Assembly: GCA_900299555.1 (NCBI GenBank)
Contig: OODV01000284.1
Span: forward strand, 1 to 39,987
From: an uncultured Endozoicomonas sp.
GTDB lineage: Bacteria > Pseudomonadota > Gammaproteobacteria > Pseudomonadales > Endozoicomonadaceae
Direction of reading: 5' to 3'
DNA: 39,987 bases
Shown: piece by piece, positions 16,052 to 26,839 of the stretch
Layout of the letters: the number at the start of each line of letters is the position of its first letter
How positions within the stretch are numbered: the stretch's first letter is position 1
Position numbers and translations under genes: made by a program
The notes under the pieces: model-generated
What the model saw: the letters and a program-made list of their open reading frames with translations, nothing else
Told to the model about the DNA's origin: nothing
The model's database searches: none

Positions 16052-17287
16052 TCAAAAGTTCTGAAACCAACTCTTCATCCTGTCAATCAGCCCGGTATCC
16101 TGAGACTTACTGGTAACCGTTTTTTTCAACCCGTCTTTCTGCATCTTCTGACCGTAATGAAGCAGGCCAACCCCTGTCGAATAAATGGGGTTATTGACCA
16201 CATCACTGAGTCCTTTTACAGCCTGGGGTACCCCGAGGCGAACAGGCATATGGAAAATTTCCTCCGCCAGCTCTATCGCACCCTCAATTTTCGAGGTCCC
16301 CCCCGTCAGTACAATACCTGCCGGGATAAGATCATCAAAACCACTGCGCCTGATTTCAGCATTTATCAACGTAAACAGTTCGTCATAACGAGGTTCGACA
16401 ACCTCTGCCAGAGCCTGTCTGGATAGTTCTCTGGGCGCCCGATCTCCCACACTGGGAACCTTAATGGTTTCATCGGCACCCGCCAGCTGCGCCAGAGCAC
16501 AGGCGTACTTGATCTTTATGTCTTCAGCGTTTTGCGTAGGCGTTCGTAGTGCCATTGCGATATCATTCGTCACCTGATCACCTGCAATGGGGATTACTGC
16601 CGTATGACGAATAGCCCCATCGGTAAAAATGGCGATATCTGTAGTGCCACCACCAATATCAACCATGCAAACGCCCAATTCCTTCTCATCTTCCGAGAGC
16701 ACTGAATAACTGGAGGCCAGCTGCTCAAGAATAATGTCGTCCACCTCAAGACCGCAGCGGCGGATACAGTTTTCAATATTCTGTGCAGCATTCACGGCAC
16801 AAGTCACCAAATGGACTTTAGCCTCAAGCCTGACGCCAGACATTCCATAAGGCTCTTTAATCCCCTCCTGGTTATCAATGGCATATTCCTGTGGAAGGAT
16901 ATGGAGAATGCGTTGGTCAGCGGGAATAGCAACTGCTTGGGCAGCATCAATCACACGATCAATATCTGCACCATTCACTTCCCGCTCACGTATTGCAACG
17001 ATGCCATGGGAGTTAAGGCTCTTAATATGATTGCCAGCAATGCCTGCGTAAACTGAATGAATTTGACAGCCAGCCATAAGCTCAGCCTCTTCGACAGCTC
17101 GCTTAATGGCATGGACGGTAGAATCTATATTTACGACGACGCCACGTTTGAGCCCACGTGAAATATGCGAGCCAATCCCGATGACCTCAATGTCACCCTC
17201 AGCGTTGAGCTCTCCAACAATAGCCACCACTTTTGAAGTGCCTATGTCCAACCCAACGATCAATCTTCCATTATCTGCCGCTGTCAT
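16052..17287 (-). CDS. ftsA: Cell division protein FtsA
   Basis: FtsA is the actin-like protein that tethers FtsZ to the membrane. The ATPase phosphate loop GLDIGTSKV is at residues 13-21, a second phosphate motif is seen as VDIGGGTTDIAIF, and the adenosine motif is LTGGTSKIEG. The C-terminal amphipathic helix (GLIDRMKSWFQNF) is the membrane-binding anchor. The length of 411 residues is normal. The order ftsQ-ftsA-ftsZ is universal in this group, with 30 bases between ftsQ and ftsA. Confidence 0.98.
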   Translation of the reverse strand: MTAADNGRLIVGLDIGTSKVVAIVGELNAEGDIEVIGIGSHISRGLKRGVVVNIDSTVHAIKRAVEEAELMAGCQIHSVYAGIAGNHIKSLNSHGIVAIREREVNGADIDRVIDAAQAVAIPADQRILHILPQEYAIDNQEGIKEPYGMSGVRLEAKVHLVTCAVNAAQNIENCIRRCGLEVDDIILEQLASSYSVLSEDEKELGVCMVDIGGGTTDIAIFTDGAIRHTAVIPIAGDQVTNDIAMALRTPTQNAEDIKIKYACALAQLAGADETIKVPSVGDRAPRELSRQALAEVVEPRYDELFTLINAEIRRSGFDDLIPAGIVLTGGTSKIEGAIELAEEIFHMPVRLGVPQAVKGLSDVVNNPIYSTGVGLLHYGQKMQKDGLKKTVTSKSQDTGLIDRMKSWFQNF

Positions 17288-17317
17288 GGCATCAATCTTC
17301 CCAAACTTCTCTATCCA

Positions 17318-18136
17318 TCATGAATCTGAGCCTGCCTGACTGCTCTGACCCCAGGCAACCGAAGCACCATTCAAATACCGTAAATCCACCCGCTCTACCT
17401 GCTGCCAACGAAGCTCCAGCTTTGCATGGTAAAGCCGGACAAAACGCTGCAATCTTTCCATTCTTCGGTCTCGGCCAATATTGACCTCAACATGCCCGAC
17501 GGTAAAGCGCCATGAGCCACTTTCACTTCGTTTGAGCGTTTTAAGTCTAAGCCCCATGGGTCTTAGCAACTGGCTAATGGCCAGGTATTGCTGCATAACC
17601 TCAGCCGCTGACTCTTCTGAACCTGCAAGAACCGGCATCCCGGAAAAGTCAGTAATATCCTTCGGAGCAAACACCTCACCTTCATTACTGATAAGGTGAG
17701 CACGCCCCCATCTGGCTACCGGCTGCTGCTCCTCAAGACTCAACTGAACACTATCGGGCCAGTGCCGCCGAACAGAGGCCTCTTTTACCCACGGCATTCC
17801 CAGAAGTGCCGCTTGCATCTGTTTCAGGTCCAGAGAAAAAAAACGCACCTGCAAAAGCGGCTGCAATTCTTTCTCAACGTCTTCTCTGGACAAATGCTCA
17901 AAAGCAGAATGCACTTCCACCCGTGCTATCGGCTGATTCAACCAGTTCATCAGCCAGGGCGCTGAAACTACCAATCCCGCCAGCAGAAAAAGAGAAAACA
18001 GAATTTGCAGTACTCTTTTCCACGGCAGCTGCCTTCTTCCTTTTCTTCCATCCTCCAGTCGCCCCTCCCTTCGAGAAGCACCACGCACTTCCCCGGGACG
18101 ACTGGCAGAAACGGAAAATCCTGCTCTATCTGACAT
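17318..18136 (-). CDS. ftsQ: Cell division protein FtsQ
   Basis: FtsQ joins the FtsB-FtsL pair to the divisome. A basic cytoplasmic tail (about 1-40) precedes one transmembrane segment (about 43-65), a periplasmic POTRA domain starting at ARVEVHSAFEHLSREDV, and the beta domain with RWGRAHLISNEGEVFAP. The total of 272 residues is similar to E. coli (276). The start overlaps the end of ddl by 11 bases, so expression is coupled. Confidence 0.95.
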   Translation of the reverse strand: MSDRAGFSVSASRPGEVRGASRREGRLEDGRKGRRQLPWKRVLQILFSLFLLAGLVVSAPWLMNWLNQPIARVEVHSAFEHLSREDVEKELQPLLQVRFFSLDLKQMQAALLGMPWVKEASVRRHWPDSVQLSLEEQQPVARWGRAHLISNEGEVFAPKDITDFSGMPVLAGSEESAAEVMQQYLAISQLLRPMGLRLKTLKRSESGSWRFTVGHVEVNIGRDRRMERLQRFVRLYHAKLELRWQQVERVDLRYLNGASVAWGQSSQAGSDS

Positions 18137-19064
18137 TCGCAGCTTTCAATATCTCAATGACCAGTTCATCGAAAGATAACCCTGCATCAGCAGCAGCCAT
18201 AGGCATCAGACTGTGATCTGTCATTCCCGGAATTGTATTGACTTCCAGCAACCAAAACCGCCCTTGTTGATCCTGCATAAAATCAACACGCCCCCAGCCA
18301 GAACATCCCAGAGCTTCAAATGCCGTCAGAGCGACAGCCTGAAGCTCCTGTTCCTTAATAGAAGTCAGCCCACAGGGAATTGAGTAGCGGGTATTATCAG
18401 ACAGATACTTGGCTTCGTAATCATAAAACTCACCCTCTGCCTCAATCCTGATGACCGGCAGTGCCTGATCATTAAGGATACCCACCGTAAACTCAGGGCC
18501 GTCGATAAACGACTCCACCAGTACCGGGCCTTTGTGATCACCTGCACGTTGACAAGCAGCCTCCAGATCTTCTCTTCGATCTACTCTTGCCACACCAACA
18601 CTGGAACCTTCCATACTCGGCTTCACAAAAGCCGGCAGTAAAGACTCCGCATGCCCAAGGTTATCCGACCCCATAACCAGAGCAAACTCAGGAGTCGGCA
18701 GGCCAATGGATTGCCACAGCAGTTTGCAACGGTACTTATCCATCGCCAGTGCCGATGCCATTACACCACTACCAGAGTATGGGATCCCCATGGTTTCCAG
18801 CAGCCCCTGCATGGTGCCATCCTCACCACCCCGACCATGCAATGCAATAAAGGCATAATCAGGACCATATGCCTGCAGCTGTTCAACTGTATTTTCGCAG
18901 GTATCAATTAACTGGCACTTTACACCCTGCCGGGTCAGCGAAGCATAAATCCGCTCGCCACTGGTCAAACTCACTTCCCTTTCTGCGGAGTTACCACCAA
19001 AAAGTACAGCGACCTTTCCAAAAGCCTTTGGATCAAAATGATCACAACTCCGGTCGTACTTCAT
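18126..19064 (-). CDS. ddl: D-alanine--D-alanine ligase
   Basis: Ddl makes the D-Ala-D-Ala dipeptide used by MurF. The ATP-grasp features are present: AVLFGGNSAEREVSL at the N-terminus, VKPSMEGSSVGV, and EVNTIPGMTDHSL with the metal-binding Glu and Asn near the C-terminus. The frame is open from a TTG at 19088, but the ATG at 19064 has AAGGGA about 7 bases upstream and is preferred, giving 312 residues. It lies between murC and ftsQ, which is the position of ddlB in E. coli. Confidence 0.96.
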   Translation of the reverse strand: MKYDRSCDHFDPKAFGKVAVLFGGNSAEREVSLTSGERIYASLTRQGVKCQLIDTCENTVEQLQAYGPDYAFIALHGRGGEDGTMQGLLETMGIPYSGSGVMASALAMDKYRCKLLWQSIGLPTPEFALVMGSDNLGHAESLLPAFVKPSMEGSSVGVARVDRREDLEAACQRAGDHKGPVLVESFIDGPEFTVGILNDQALPVIRIEAEGEFYDYEAKYLSDNTRYSIPCGLTSIKEQELQAVALTAFEALGCSGWGRVDFMQDQQGRFWLLEVNTIPGMTDHSLMPMAAADAGLSFDELVIEILKAANVR

Positions 19065-19112
19065 GCACTGTATCCCTTTTCTAATCAATTCGTAGCTACG
19101 CTTTCAGCGCCC

Positions 19113-20573
19113 TTACCGTTCAGCAGGCAACCCCAGCTCACTCTGAGCAAGCCTGAGTGCCAGAGCACCAATATCCCCAGCCCCCTGAGCCAGAAGCAGG
19201 TCACCATCCTGCAGCACATCCGCCAATACCGATTCCACTTCGTCAGGCCGGGCAATAAAAATCGGGTCAACCAGTCCACGTTGACGAATACTCCAGCACA
19301 GGGATCGGCTGTCAGCGCCTGCAATTGGCTCTTCCCCAGCAGGGTACACTTCCATCAACAGAAGAACATCAACCCTGGAGAGAACATTAACAAAGTCTTC
19401 GTACAGGTCACGGGTTCGCGAAAATCGATGCGGCTGATAAATCATAACCAGTCGTTTATCACCCCATCCGTCACGAACCGCTTTAATCGTTGCATCCACT
19501 TCAGTGGGATGGTGACCATAGTCATCCACCAGCATCACTTCACCAGCACCGGTATTAAAGTCCCCCAACACCTGAAAGCGACGGCCAACACCGTCAAACA
19601 GGCTCAAGCCTTCTGCAATAACCTGATCCGGCACCCCCTCATCCGAGGCAGCGGCAAATGTTGCAAGCGCATTCAACACATTGTGGCGGCCAGGTATCGC
19701 AAGCTCAATAGCAACAGGGGCTTCTTCAGCATCCGTCGTGGCTCGACGAACCAGGTCAAATGTAGTTTTCATGCCCTGCTGGCGAACATTCACAGCCTGG
19801 TAATCTGCATCTTCACTGAAGCCATAGGTGATCACCTGTCGCTTAATTTCCGGTAACAATTCCCGAACCACAGGGCAGTCGATACAGACAATAGCGACAC
19901 CATAAAAAGGCAGATTATGTAAAAAGTCGATAAACGTCTTTTTCAGCTTGCCAAAGTCACCATCGTAGGTGGACATATGGTCGGCATCGATGTTGGTGAC
20001 AATTGAGACCATCGGTTGCAAGTGAAGAAAAGATGCATCCGACTCATCCGCCTCAGCGACCAGATAACGGCTTCCGCCCAACTTCGCATTGGTACCCGCT
20101 GAATTGAGTCTTCCACCAATAACAAAGGTTGGATCCATACCACTGAATCCCAGTACTGACGCGAGCAGGCTGGTCGTGGTGGTTTTACCATGCGTTCCTG
20201 CCACCGCAATACCATGTCGATAACGCATCAATTCCGCCAGCATCTGGGCACGAGGTACGATAGGCAAACGACGACTTTCGGCTTCAACGACTTCAGGGTT
20301 ACTCCCTGCAACAGCCGTCGAGGTAACAACCACATCCGCACTGGTTACATTCTCAGCCTGATGCCCAATAAAAACCTCAACACCCAACTGCTCCAGGCGC
20401 TCGGTTACTGCCGATGCACGAATATCTGAACCAGAGATTTCATACCCCTGGTTCAGAAGCACCTCAGCGATACCACACATTCCAGAACCGCCAATACCCA
20501 CAAAATGAATTTTGCGGATTCGTCTCATCTCCGGTACTGCCACAACAGGAATACGACTCTTTAAATTAGGCAT
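19113..20573 (-). CDS. murC: UDP-N-acetylmuramate--L-alanine ligase MurC
   Basis: MurC adds the first residue of the stem peptide. The N-terminal Rossmann motif [15 protein letters not shown] and the ATP loop [10 protein letters not shown] are clear, and the C-terminal domain has [10 protein letters not shown]. The longest frame starts at 20621 inside murG, but the ATG at 20573 overlaps the murG stop as ATGCCTAA, which is a usual coupling arrangement, and gives 486 residues, close to E. coli MurC (491). Confidence 0.97.
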   Translation of the reverse strand: MPNLKSRIPVVAVPEMRRIRKIHFVGIGGSGMCGIAEVLLNQGYEISGSDIRASAVTERLEQLGVEVFIGHQAENVTSADVVVTSTAVAGSNPEVVEAESRRLPIVPRAQMLAELMRYRHGIAVAGTHGKTTTTSLLASVLGFSGMDPTFVIGGRLNSAGTNAKLGGSRYLVAEADESDASFLHLQPMVSIVTNIDADHMSTYDGDFGKLKKTFIDFLHNLPFYGVAIVCIDCPVVRELLPEIKRQVITYGFSEDADYQAVNVRQQGMKTTFDLVRRATTDAEEAPVAIELAIPGRHNVLNALATFAAASDEGVPDQVIAEGLSLFDGVGRRFQVLGDFNTGAGEVMLVDDYGHHPTEVDATIKAVRDGWGDKRLVMIYQPHRFSRTRDLYEDFVNVLSRVDVLLLMEVYPAGEEPIAGADSRSLCWSIRQRGLVDPIFIARPDEVESVLADVLQDGDLLLAQGAGDIGALALRLAQSELGLPAER

Positions 20574-21663
20574 AGGAGACCTCCTGACCAGCCGCTTCAA
20601 GGCAGTGTCGAACCACATCACCTGTTGCCTGTGGCAGACTGGCGGCTTTTGCCGATGAGGCCATTACTTCAAGCTGGTCCGGATTATCCGCCAGCTCCAG
20701 AATCATTTTTGTCAAACCGTCTACATCCAAATCTTTTTGCTGGACCATCAGGGCAGCACCTCTGTCCACCAGATAATGCCCATTAACTGTCTGATGATCA
20801 TCAACCGCATGGGGAAATGGTATCAGAATTCCGGCTTTTCCTGCCGCGGCCAACTCAGCGATGGTTAATGCGCCAGACCGGCAGAGTACCAGATCGGCCC
20901 ACTCATAAGCCTGAGCCATGTCATCAATAAAAGGCTCTACCCGACCAGAAACACCCAGCTGCTGATAACCGGTTTGGCACTGTTCAAAATTCGCCTTACC
21001 CGTTTGATGCCAGACCTCTACCCGGCCATCACATTTTTTCAGAACCTGTGGAACCCGTTCATTAATAGCCAGGGCACCGCGGCTACCACCAACCACCAGC
21101 AAGCGCAAAGGTGAGCGAGGTTTACAGGCAGGAACCGTCACTATATCTGACCGCACCGGATTCCCGGTCAACAGCACTTTTCTGGCCACCCTCGAAGAGA
21201 CTCTGGCAAACGTTCCCGGAAATGCCTCAAGCACACGAGAGGCAATTCTTGCCAACAGTTTATTCGTCAACCCAGCAACAGCATTCTGCTCATGAACCAC
21301 CAGAGGAATACCTAACAACCTGGCCGCAACTCCACCCGGCCCTGTCACATACCCCCCCATACCAACAACACATACGGGTTTATGAGTTCTCAATACCCGA
21401 ATCGCTTTAATCAGTGAAACCATCAGGCGCCAGGGGGCTTTCAATAAAAAGCTCAATCCTTTTCCTCGCAGTCCTGTCACCGGGATAAAACTAATATCAA
21501 TCCCGTGTCTCGGAACCAGGTCAGCCTCCATGCTTCCGGGAGTACCCAGCCAATGCACACGGTACCCCTGCTTTATCAAACCATCTGCAGTAGCCAGACC
21601 GGGGAAGATATGTCCACCGGTGCCGCCTGCCATAATAACCACCAGAGGTGCCTGCTCAGCCAT
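20566..21663 (-). CDS. murG: Lipid II synthase MurG (GT28 glycosyltransferase)
   Basis: MurG transfers GlcNAc to lipid I at the inner face of the membrane. The N-terminal glycine-rich loop [14 protein letters not shown], the GGYVTGPGG motif, and the donor-binding region [29 protein letters not shown] (partly shown) define the family. At 365 residues the length is normal. AGGAAG lies 7 bases before the ATG. It overlaps ftsW by 8 bases upstream and murC downstream. Confidence 0.97.
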   Translation of the reverse strand: MAEQAPLVVIMAGGTGGHIFPGLATADGLIKQGYRVHWLGTPGSMEADLVPRHGIDISFIPVTGLRGKGLSFLLKAPWRLMVSLIKAIRVLRTHKPVCVVGMGGYVTGPGGVAARLLGIPLVVHEQNAVAGLTNKLLARIASRVLEAFPGTFARVSSRVARKVLLTGNPVRSDIVTVPACKPRSPLRLLVVGGSRGALAINERVPQVLKKCDGRVEVWHQTGKANFEQCQTGYQQLGVSGRVEPFIDDMAQAYEWADLVLCRSGALTIAELAAAGKAGILIPFPHAVDDHQTVNGHYLVDRGAALMVQQKDLDVDGLTKMILELADNPDQLEVMASSAKAASLPQATGDVVRHCLEAAGQEVSYA

Positions 21664-22912
21664 GAATACTTCCTCCAGCAGTTCCGCTCGATTTTCTTTC
21701 CAATGTTTTCTCAGTAGCCTTTCGGCCTGCTACAGGCTTAACCTCAACCGCCCTGGCCTGTCGCCGCTCAAAATCAATGCGCAACAAAATACCAAATGCC
21801 AGGCAGTTCACAATCAGACTACTGCCTCCATAGCTAATTAGCGGTAAGGCCAAACCCTTAGTGGGGAGCAAGCCAGTATTCACGCCAATATTGATCAAAG
21901 CCTGGCTGGCAAACAACAGGGCTATTCCATAGGCAACAAATCCATGGAACAACAACCCTTTATCTTCAGATCTCGAACCCAGCTGAAGTGAGCGCCAGGC
22001 AACAAACAAAAATAAAGCAAGCAATAATAACGAACCTACAACACCGAATTCTTCCGCTAAAACAGCAAAAACGAAATCCGTATGTGCCTCAGGTAGGTAA
22101 AAAAGTTTCTGAATACTATTTCCCAGCCCTTCGCCCAGCCAGGCTCCACGACCAAAGGCAATTAATGCCTGCGTCAATTGATAACCGCTGCCAAAAGCAT
22201 GAGCCCAGGGATCCATATACGATGTAATACGGGCCATCCGATAAGGTTCCATCCAAATCATCAGACCAATCAGAATAATAACCCCGGCAATCATAACGAG
22301 AAACTGATGAAACCGGGCGCCAGCCATAAAGATCATACCCATTACAGCAACCGTCAGAACAACCAGCGCCCCCAAGTCAGGCTCCGCAAGCAGAAGCAAG
22401 GCTAATCCGGCCATAACGAGTATTGGTTTGATAAAGCCGCTCCACTGGGTACGCACCTCTTCCAGGTGACGCACCAGATAACCCGCCAGATAGATAACCA
22501 CACAAAGTTTGGCAACTTCCGAAGCCTGAAGATTGAAGAAGCCGAGTGGAATCCAGCGGACACTGCCATTGATTTCCCGACCGACAATCAGTACAACCAC
22601 CAGCAGGAAAAAAGCGATTAAAAGCCCCACCCAACTCATCTGTTGCATCCGACTGATGGGCAAAAGCATCATCAGTCCCATAGCAAACAGTCCAACCCCC
22701 ATAAACAGAAACTGTTTAAGGACAACTCTCAACGGATCACCAAAGGTGGCACTGGAAACATCCATGGATGCCGAGCCTACCATGACCAAACCAATAGCAA
22801 GCAGAGCCAGCACAGCACCCAACAGAACCATATCAATGCGCATGGACATCGATACATCCTGTTCTGAGGCTTCTTTCTCACGAAGAAAGCGTTGGCGGAC
22901 CCGTTTCAGCAT
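21656..22912 (-). CDS. ftsW: Septal peptidoglycan polymerase FtsW (SEDS family)
   Basis: FtsW polymerises glycan strands at the septum together with FtsI. The protein is very hydrophobic, with about ten membrane segments from residue 26 on, and carries SEDS landmarks such as EPDLGALVVL, the large loop with LPEAHTDFVFAVLAEEFG, and LISYGGSSL near the C-terminus. It has 418 residues. Its start overlaps the end of murD by 7 bases (ATGCTGA). The neighbours exclude RodA. Confidence 0.96.
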   Translation of the reverse strand: MLKRVRQRFLREKEASEQDVSMSMRIDMVLLGAVLALLAIGLVMVGSASMDVSSATFGDPLRVVLKQFLFMGVGLFAMGLMMLLPISRMQQMSWVGLLIAFFLLVVVLIVGREINGSVRWIPLGFFNLQASEVAKLCVVIYLAGYLVRHLEEVRTQWSGFIKPILVMAGLALLLLAEPDLGALVVLTVAVMGMIFMAGARFHQFLVMIAGVIILIGLMIWMEPYRMARITSYMDPWAHAFGSGYQLTQALIAFGRGAWLGEGLGNSIQKLFYLPEAHTDFVFAVLAEEFGVVGSLLLLALFLFVAWRSLQLGSRSEDKGLLFHGFVAYGIALLFASQALINIGVNTGLLPTKGLALPLISYGGSSLIVNCLAFGILLRIDFERRQARAVEVKPVAGRKATEKTLERKSSGTAGGSIHG

Positions 22913-24321
22913 AAAATCAAACCATTGACCAGCTCAGCAAATCGGTCGCCCCGATGCTCAAAGCTGTTGAACATATCAAAGCTGGCACAGGCAGGTGCCA
23001 GCAACACAGCATCTCCTTCTTCAGCCAACCCAGCAGAAATACTTACTGCCTCTTCCAGACTGCTCGCGTTATGAATCGTGACACTTCCTTTAACCACCTG
23101 TTCGATAGCCGGCCCATCTCTTCCAATCAAAACAAGATGACTGACATATCGGTCTACTGCCGGCTTTAATTCGGTAAAATCAGCACCCTTTCCATCGCCA
23201 CCGGCAATCAAAATAATGCGACCCTCAAGCCCTTCACCAAGACCATCAATCGCTGCAACGGAGGCTCCGACATTAGTGGCTTTAGAGTCATTAAACCAGG
23301 TAACACCCTCATGCTCGCCCAACCATTGGCAACGATGTTTCAATCCGGGAAATGACACCAGTGCTTCAAACATGGCATTGGAATCAAGGCCTATCGCCTC
23401 CCCCAGAGCTAATGCAGCAAGGGCATTCAAATAATTGTGATGTCCTTTGAGTTTCATCTGCCGCGTATTCATCTGCTTTTCCAGCCCCTTACACAGCCAG
23501 ACACCTTCATCATCCGGAAGAAGTCCCATCTGCCCCAGGTCCGGAGTTCCCTTTGTAAAGGTCACTGCTCCAGAAGTTACCGGTAATAAAGGCGAGGTAA
23601 GGGGGTCATCCCTGTTAAATACTGCGGTTCCACACCCTTTGTAAATGCGTTGCTTAGCTTGATGGTATTCAGCCAGTGTCGGATAACGATCCATATGATC
23701 AGGGCTGAGGTTCAAAACCGTCGCTGCCGTTGCACGAAGGCTGTGAGTGGTTTCCAACTGAAAGCTGGAAAGCTCCAGAACATAAACATCAATGCTGTCA
23801 TCGTCCAACAAGTCAAGGGCAGGAGTTCCAATATTGCCTCCTACTCCCGGATTAAGTCCGGACTGCCTGACCATTTCTCCAACCAGAGTCGTCACCGTAC
23901 TTTTGCCATTGGAACCGGTAATTGCCACGACAGGCTTGTTCGGCGAGCAAGTATTCACCGCCCGACAAAACAGCTCAATGTCGCCAATAGCTGTAGCCCC
24001 ATTTTCAACGGCTCTGGAAATAGACGGTTCCTTAAGGGCAATACCCGGACTAACCACTAACTCATCAGCAGCCATTAACCACTGCTCATTAAAGCCACCC
24101 GTATGAAGTGGAGCATCAGGAAATAACTGACGGTACTCCTCCTCCCCGGGAGGGTTTTCTCTAGTGTCAATAACTTTGAAAGGCAACCCTTGACTATGAA
24201 GATAACGGGCACAGGACAACCCGGTCTTGCCAAGACCGATAATGACCCGGTTACAGCTGGAGCCAATCAATCCCATTGGCTCTCTTTCAACAACGCTGCT
24301 CATCACAATCCCATTACCCAT
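22906..24321 (-). CDS. murD: UDP-N-acetylmuramoyl-L-alanine--D-glutamate ligase MurD
   Basis: MurD adds D-glutamate to the stem. VIIGLGKTGLSCARYL is the N-terminal Rossmann motif, GSNGKSTVTTLVGE is the ATP loop, and FNDSKATNVGA is the conserved Mur-ligase motif. The frame extends to 24387 within mraY, but starts at 24321, 24303 or 24276 are more plausible; 24321 follows the mraY stop by 6 bases, while AAAGAGAG precedes 24276. The start is therefore uncertain by up to 15 residues. Confidence 0.95.
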   Translation of the reverse strand: MGNGIVMSSVVEREPMGLIGSSCNRVIIGLGKTGLSCARYLHSQGLPFKVIDTRENPPGEEEYRQLFPDAPLHTGGFNEQWLMAADELVVSPGIALKEPSISRAVENGATAIGDIELFCRAVNTCSPNKPVVAITGSNGKSTVTTLVGEMVRQSGLNPGVGGNIGTPALDLLDDDSIDVYVLELSSFQLETTHSLRATAATVLNLSPDHMDRYPTLAEYHQAKQRIYKGCGTAVFNRDDPLTSPLLPVTSGAVTFTKGTPDLGQMGLLPDDEGVWLCKGLEKQMNTRQMKLKGHHNYLNALAALALGEAIGLDSNAMFEALVSFPGLKHRCQWLGEHEGVTWFNDSKATNVGASVAAIDGLGEGLEGRIILIAGGDGKGADFTELKPAVDRYVSHLVLIGRDGPAIEQVVKGSVTIHNASSLEEAVSISAGLAEEGDAVLLAPACASFDMFNSFEHRGDRFAELVNGLILC

Positions 24322-24329
24322 GTACGCAC

Positions 24330-25412
24330 TTAACGAATTTTCAAAGACGCCAGTCCAATCAAAACCAGCACGATAGTAATAATCCAAAAACGCACGATGA
24401 CTCGCGGTTCAGGCCATCCTTTCAACTCAAAATGATGATGCAGCGGCGCCATGCGAAATATACGACGACCGGTCAACTTATAGGAGCCGACCTGCAAGAT
24501 CACAGAAACCGTTTCCATTACAAAAACACCGCCCATGATTATCAGGACAATTTCCTGACGAACAATAACGGCAATGACACCCAGTGCAGCACCAAGGGCC
24601 AGGGCACCCACATCACCCATAAAAACCTGAGCCGGGTAGGTATTGAACCAGAGGAAACCAAGGCCCGCACCAGCAATGGCAGCACAAAACACCACAAGTT
24701 CTCCGGCGCCAGGAACCGCAGGAATCAACAAATACTGGGCAAATGTCGCATGTCCGCTAAGGTAGGCAAAAATAGCCAGCGCTGAAGCCACCATAACGGT
24801 TGGCAAAATGGCCAGACCATCCAACCCATCCGTCAGATTCACCGCATTACTGGAACCCACAATGGTCAAATAGGCCAGGATTATGAAAAAAGGCCCAAGC
24901 TGAAGCGTCACATTCTTGAAGAATGGAATAATCAGAGTTGTTTCTGTGGCCGAGGGGGCTGTAAAGAACAGAAAGAATGCAGCTCCAAGCCCCGCAACTG
25001 ATTGCCAGAAAAGCTTCCAGCGAGCAGGTAGCCCCCGAGAGTTTTTCTCCACCACTTTCCGGTAATCATCCACCCAGCCAACAGCACCAAAAATGCCGGT
25101 AACGGCCAATACAACCCAGACGAAACGGTTATTCAGGTCGGCCCAAAGCAGAGTACTGATGGCAATACAGATAAGAATCAGGGCACCACCCATGGTGGGC
25201 GTACCGGCCTTGCTCAAATGACTTTGAGGGCCATCATCACGCACAGCCTGACCAATCTGATAGAAGCTCAGCTTCCGGATAAAATGAGGCCCCAACCACA
25301 GGCTCATGGTCAGAGCGGTTAAAACCCCAAAAATACCTCTCAACGTGAGGTATTTAAAAACCAGAAATCCATGGTAATACTGAGATAAATAATCTGCCAG
25401 CCAGACCAGCAT
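24330..25412 (-). CDS. mraY: Phospho-MurNAc-pentapeptide translocase MraY
   Basis: MraY makes lipid I on undecaprenyl phosphate. Ten membrane segments can be traced, and the family motifs are clear: [31 protein letters not shown] and [14 protein letters not shown]. The 360-residue length equals that of E. coli. The start overlaps the murF stop as TGATG. Confidence 0.98.
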   Translation of the reverse strand: MLVWLADYLSQYYHGFLVFKYLTLRGIFGVLTALTMSLWLGPHFIRKLSFYQIGQAVRDDGPQSHLSKAGTPTMGGALILICIAISTLLWADLNNRFVWVVLAVTGIFGAVGWVDDYRKVVEKNSRGLPARWKLFWQSVAGLGAAFFLFFTAPSATETTLIIPFFKNVTLQLGPFFIILAYLTIVGSSNAVNLTDGLDGLAILPTVMVASALAIFAYLSGHATFAQYLLIPAVPGAGELVVFCAAIAGAGLGFLWFNTYPAQVFMGDVGALALGAALGVIAVIVRQEIVLIIMGGVFVMETVSVILQVGSYKLTGRRIFRMAPLHHHFELKGWPEPRVIVRFWIITIVLVLIGLASLKIR

Positions 25413-26839
25413 CAGGCATCTCCCTTATAATCAGCCCCTGCCAGAGCCTGGATAATATCCAACATTTTCATCCCCTTTGATCCTTTGACCATGACTGCAA
25501 CCTTTTCATCGAGGCTGCTCTGAAGTTGCGCATCCAGCCAGGCAATCAGCTCACTCTTTTCTTCGAAATGCAGCCCTGTACCAAAAGCTTCACTTGCCAA
25601 ACGCGCAGAAGGACCATAACTCAATAACTGATCAATCCCCCGCTCTCTGGCGTAGTGCCCAATATCCTGATGGCGTTCATCCGATATCTCACCAAGATCC
25701 AGCATGTCACCGAAGACCATGATTTTTTTCCCACCACAGTCTACCAGCTGGTCAATAGCAGCCAATGTTGCTTTCGGGTTGGCATTGTATGTCTCATCAA
25801 TTAAGACTGCACCGCTGGCATGAGTAAAACGCTGACCACGCCGCTGATAAGGCCGGGCATTTTCCAACCCACAAGCAATAATGTCCAGAGACAGGCCGCT
25901 GGCTGCTGCAACGGCAGCGGCACAACAGGCATTCGCTACCTGATAACGTCCCCAGAATGAAAGCTGGATCGATACCTGCTCTACTCTTTCTGACTCAGAC
26001 TGCTTATTATTCCCACGAATATTGAGCGTGAACCGTGTGCCTGCCTGGTTTGGCTCAATATCACTGGCAAAACAGTCTGCCTCAGTATTTTGGCTACTGA
26101 AGCTGACGACCCGCCGATCAGTTTCCTTAAGAACACGATCAAACCACTCACGGTAAAAGCGATCATCCAGATTCAATACAGCAATACCAGTGGCTGGAAG
26201 CGCATCCAGAATAAAACCTTTTTCCCAAGCCACTCCTTCAACAGTTTTCAGGTCAGCCAGATGGGTTTCAGCAGCATTCGTGATCAACGAAATATCCGGA
26301 CGCCCCATACTGGCAATGTATTCAATTTCACCGGGCGCACTCGTTCCCATTTCAACCACTGCAAATTGATGACCAGCGTTTATTTTCAACAACGTTAACG
26401 GAGTACCCAGGGCATTATTCAGATTGCCTTCTGTTGCCAGTGTTGGGCCCGCTTCAGAAAAGATAGCCATCAGCATCTCTTTAACCGAAGTCTTACCACA
26501 GGAACCGGTCACACCCACCAGGCAGCCACTAAAGCTATTGCGATTAGCTGCGCCCAGCAGCCCCAATGCCTTTTCTGTGTTTGCAACAACGATCTGAGGT
26601 AATGGCGCATCAGTAACAAAATGCTCTGTCAGTGCAGCAACAGCGCCAGCAGAGTGAGCCTGCCTCAAATAGGCATGCCCATCAAAGCGAGGGCCTTTAA
26701 TGGCAATAAACAGATCACCTGATTTGAGAGTTCGAGTATCAATACTGACACCGGTTACTGATGGCTGATCCAATGAGTGATCACGCAACTGCCCATGAAC
26801 AATTTCGGCAACCCTGGAAAGAGATATTGGTTCAATCAT
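25412..26839 (-). CDS. murF: UDP-MurNAc-tripeptide--D-Ala-D-Ala ligase MurF
   Basis: MurF completes the pentapeptide. The ATP loop [12 protein letters not shown] is present, where the family usually has GSSGKT or GSNGKT, so Cys in this loop is a mild variation. [10 protein letters not shown] and VFGDMLDLG are also typical. It has 475 residues. The start overlaps the murE stop by four bases (ATGA). Confidence 0.97.
   Translation of the reverse strand: MIEPISLSRVAEIVHGQLRDHSLDQPSVTGVSIDTRTLKSGDLFIAIKGPRFDGHAYLRQAHSAGAVAALTEHFVTDAPLPQIVVANTEKALGLLGAANRNSFSGCLVGVTGSCGKTSVKEMLMAIFSEAGPTLATEGNLNNALGTPLTLLKINAGHQFAVVEMGTSAPGEIEYIASMGRPDISLITNAAETHLADLKTVEGVAWEKGFILDALPATGIAVLNLDDRFYREWFDRVLKETDRRVVSFSSQNTEADCFASDIEPNQAGTRFTLNIRGNNKQSESERVEQVSIQLSFWGRYQVANACCAAAVAAASGLSLDIIACGLENARPYQRRGQRFTHASGAVLIDETYNANPKATLAAIDQLVDCGGKKIMVFGDMLDLGEISDERHQDIGHYARERGIDQLLSYGPSARLASEAFGTGLHFEEKSELIAWLDAQLQSSLDEKVAVMVKGSKGMKMLDIIQALAGADYKGDA

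Noticed and set aside
20529..20621. A longer N-terminus for MurC from 20621
   Set aside because: It would lie wholly within murG; the ATG at 20573 overlaps the murG stop in the usual coupled arrangement and fits the family length.
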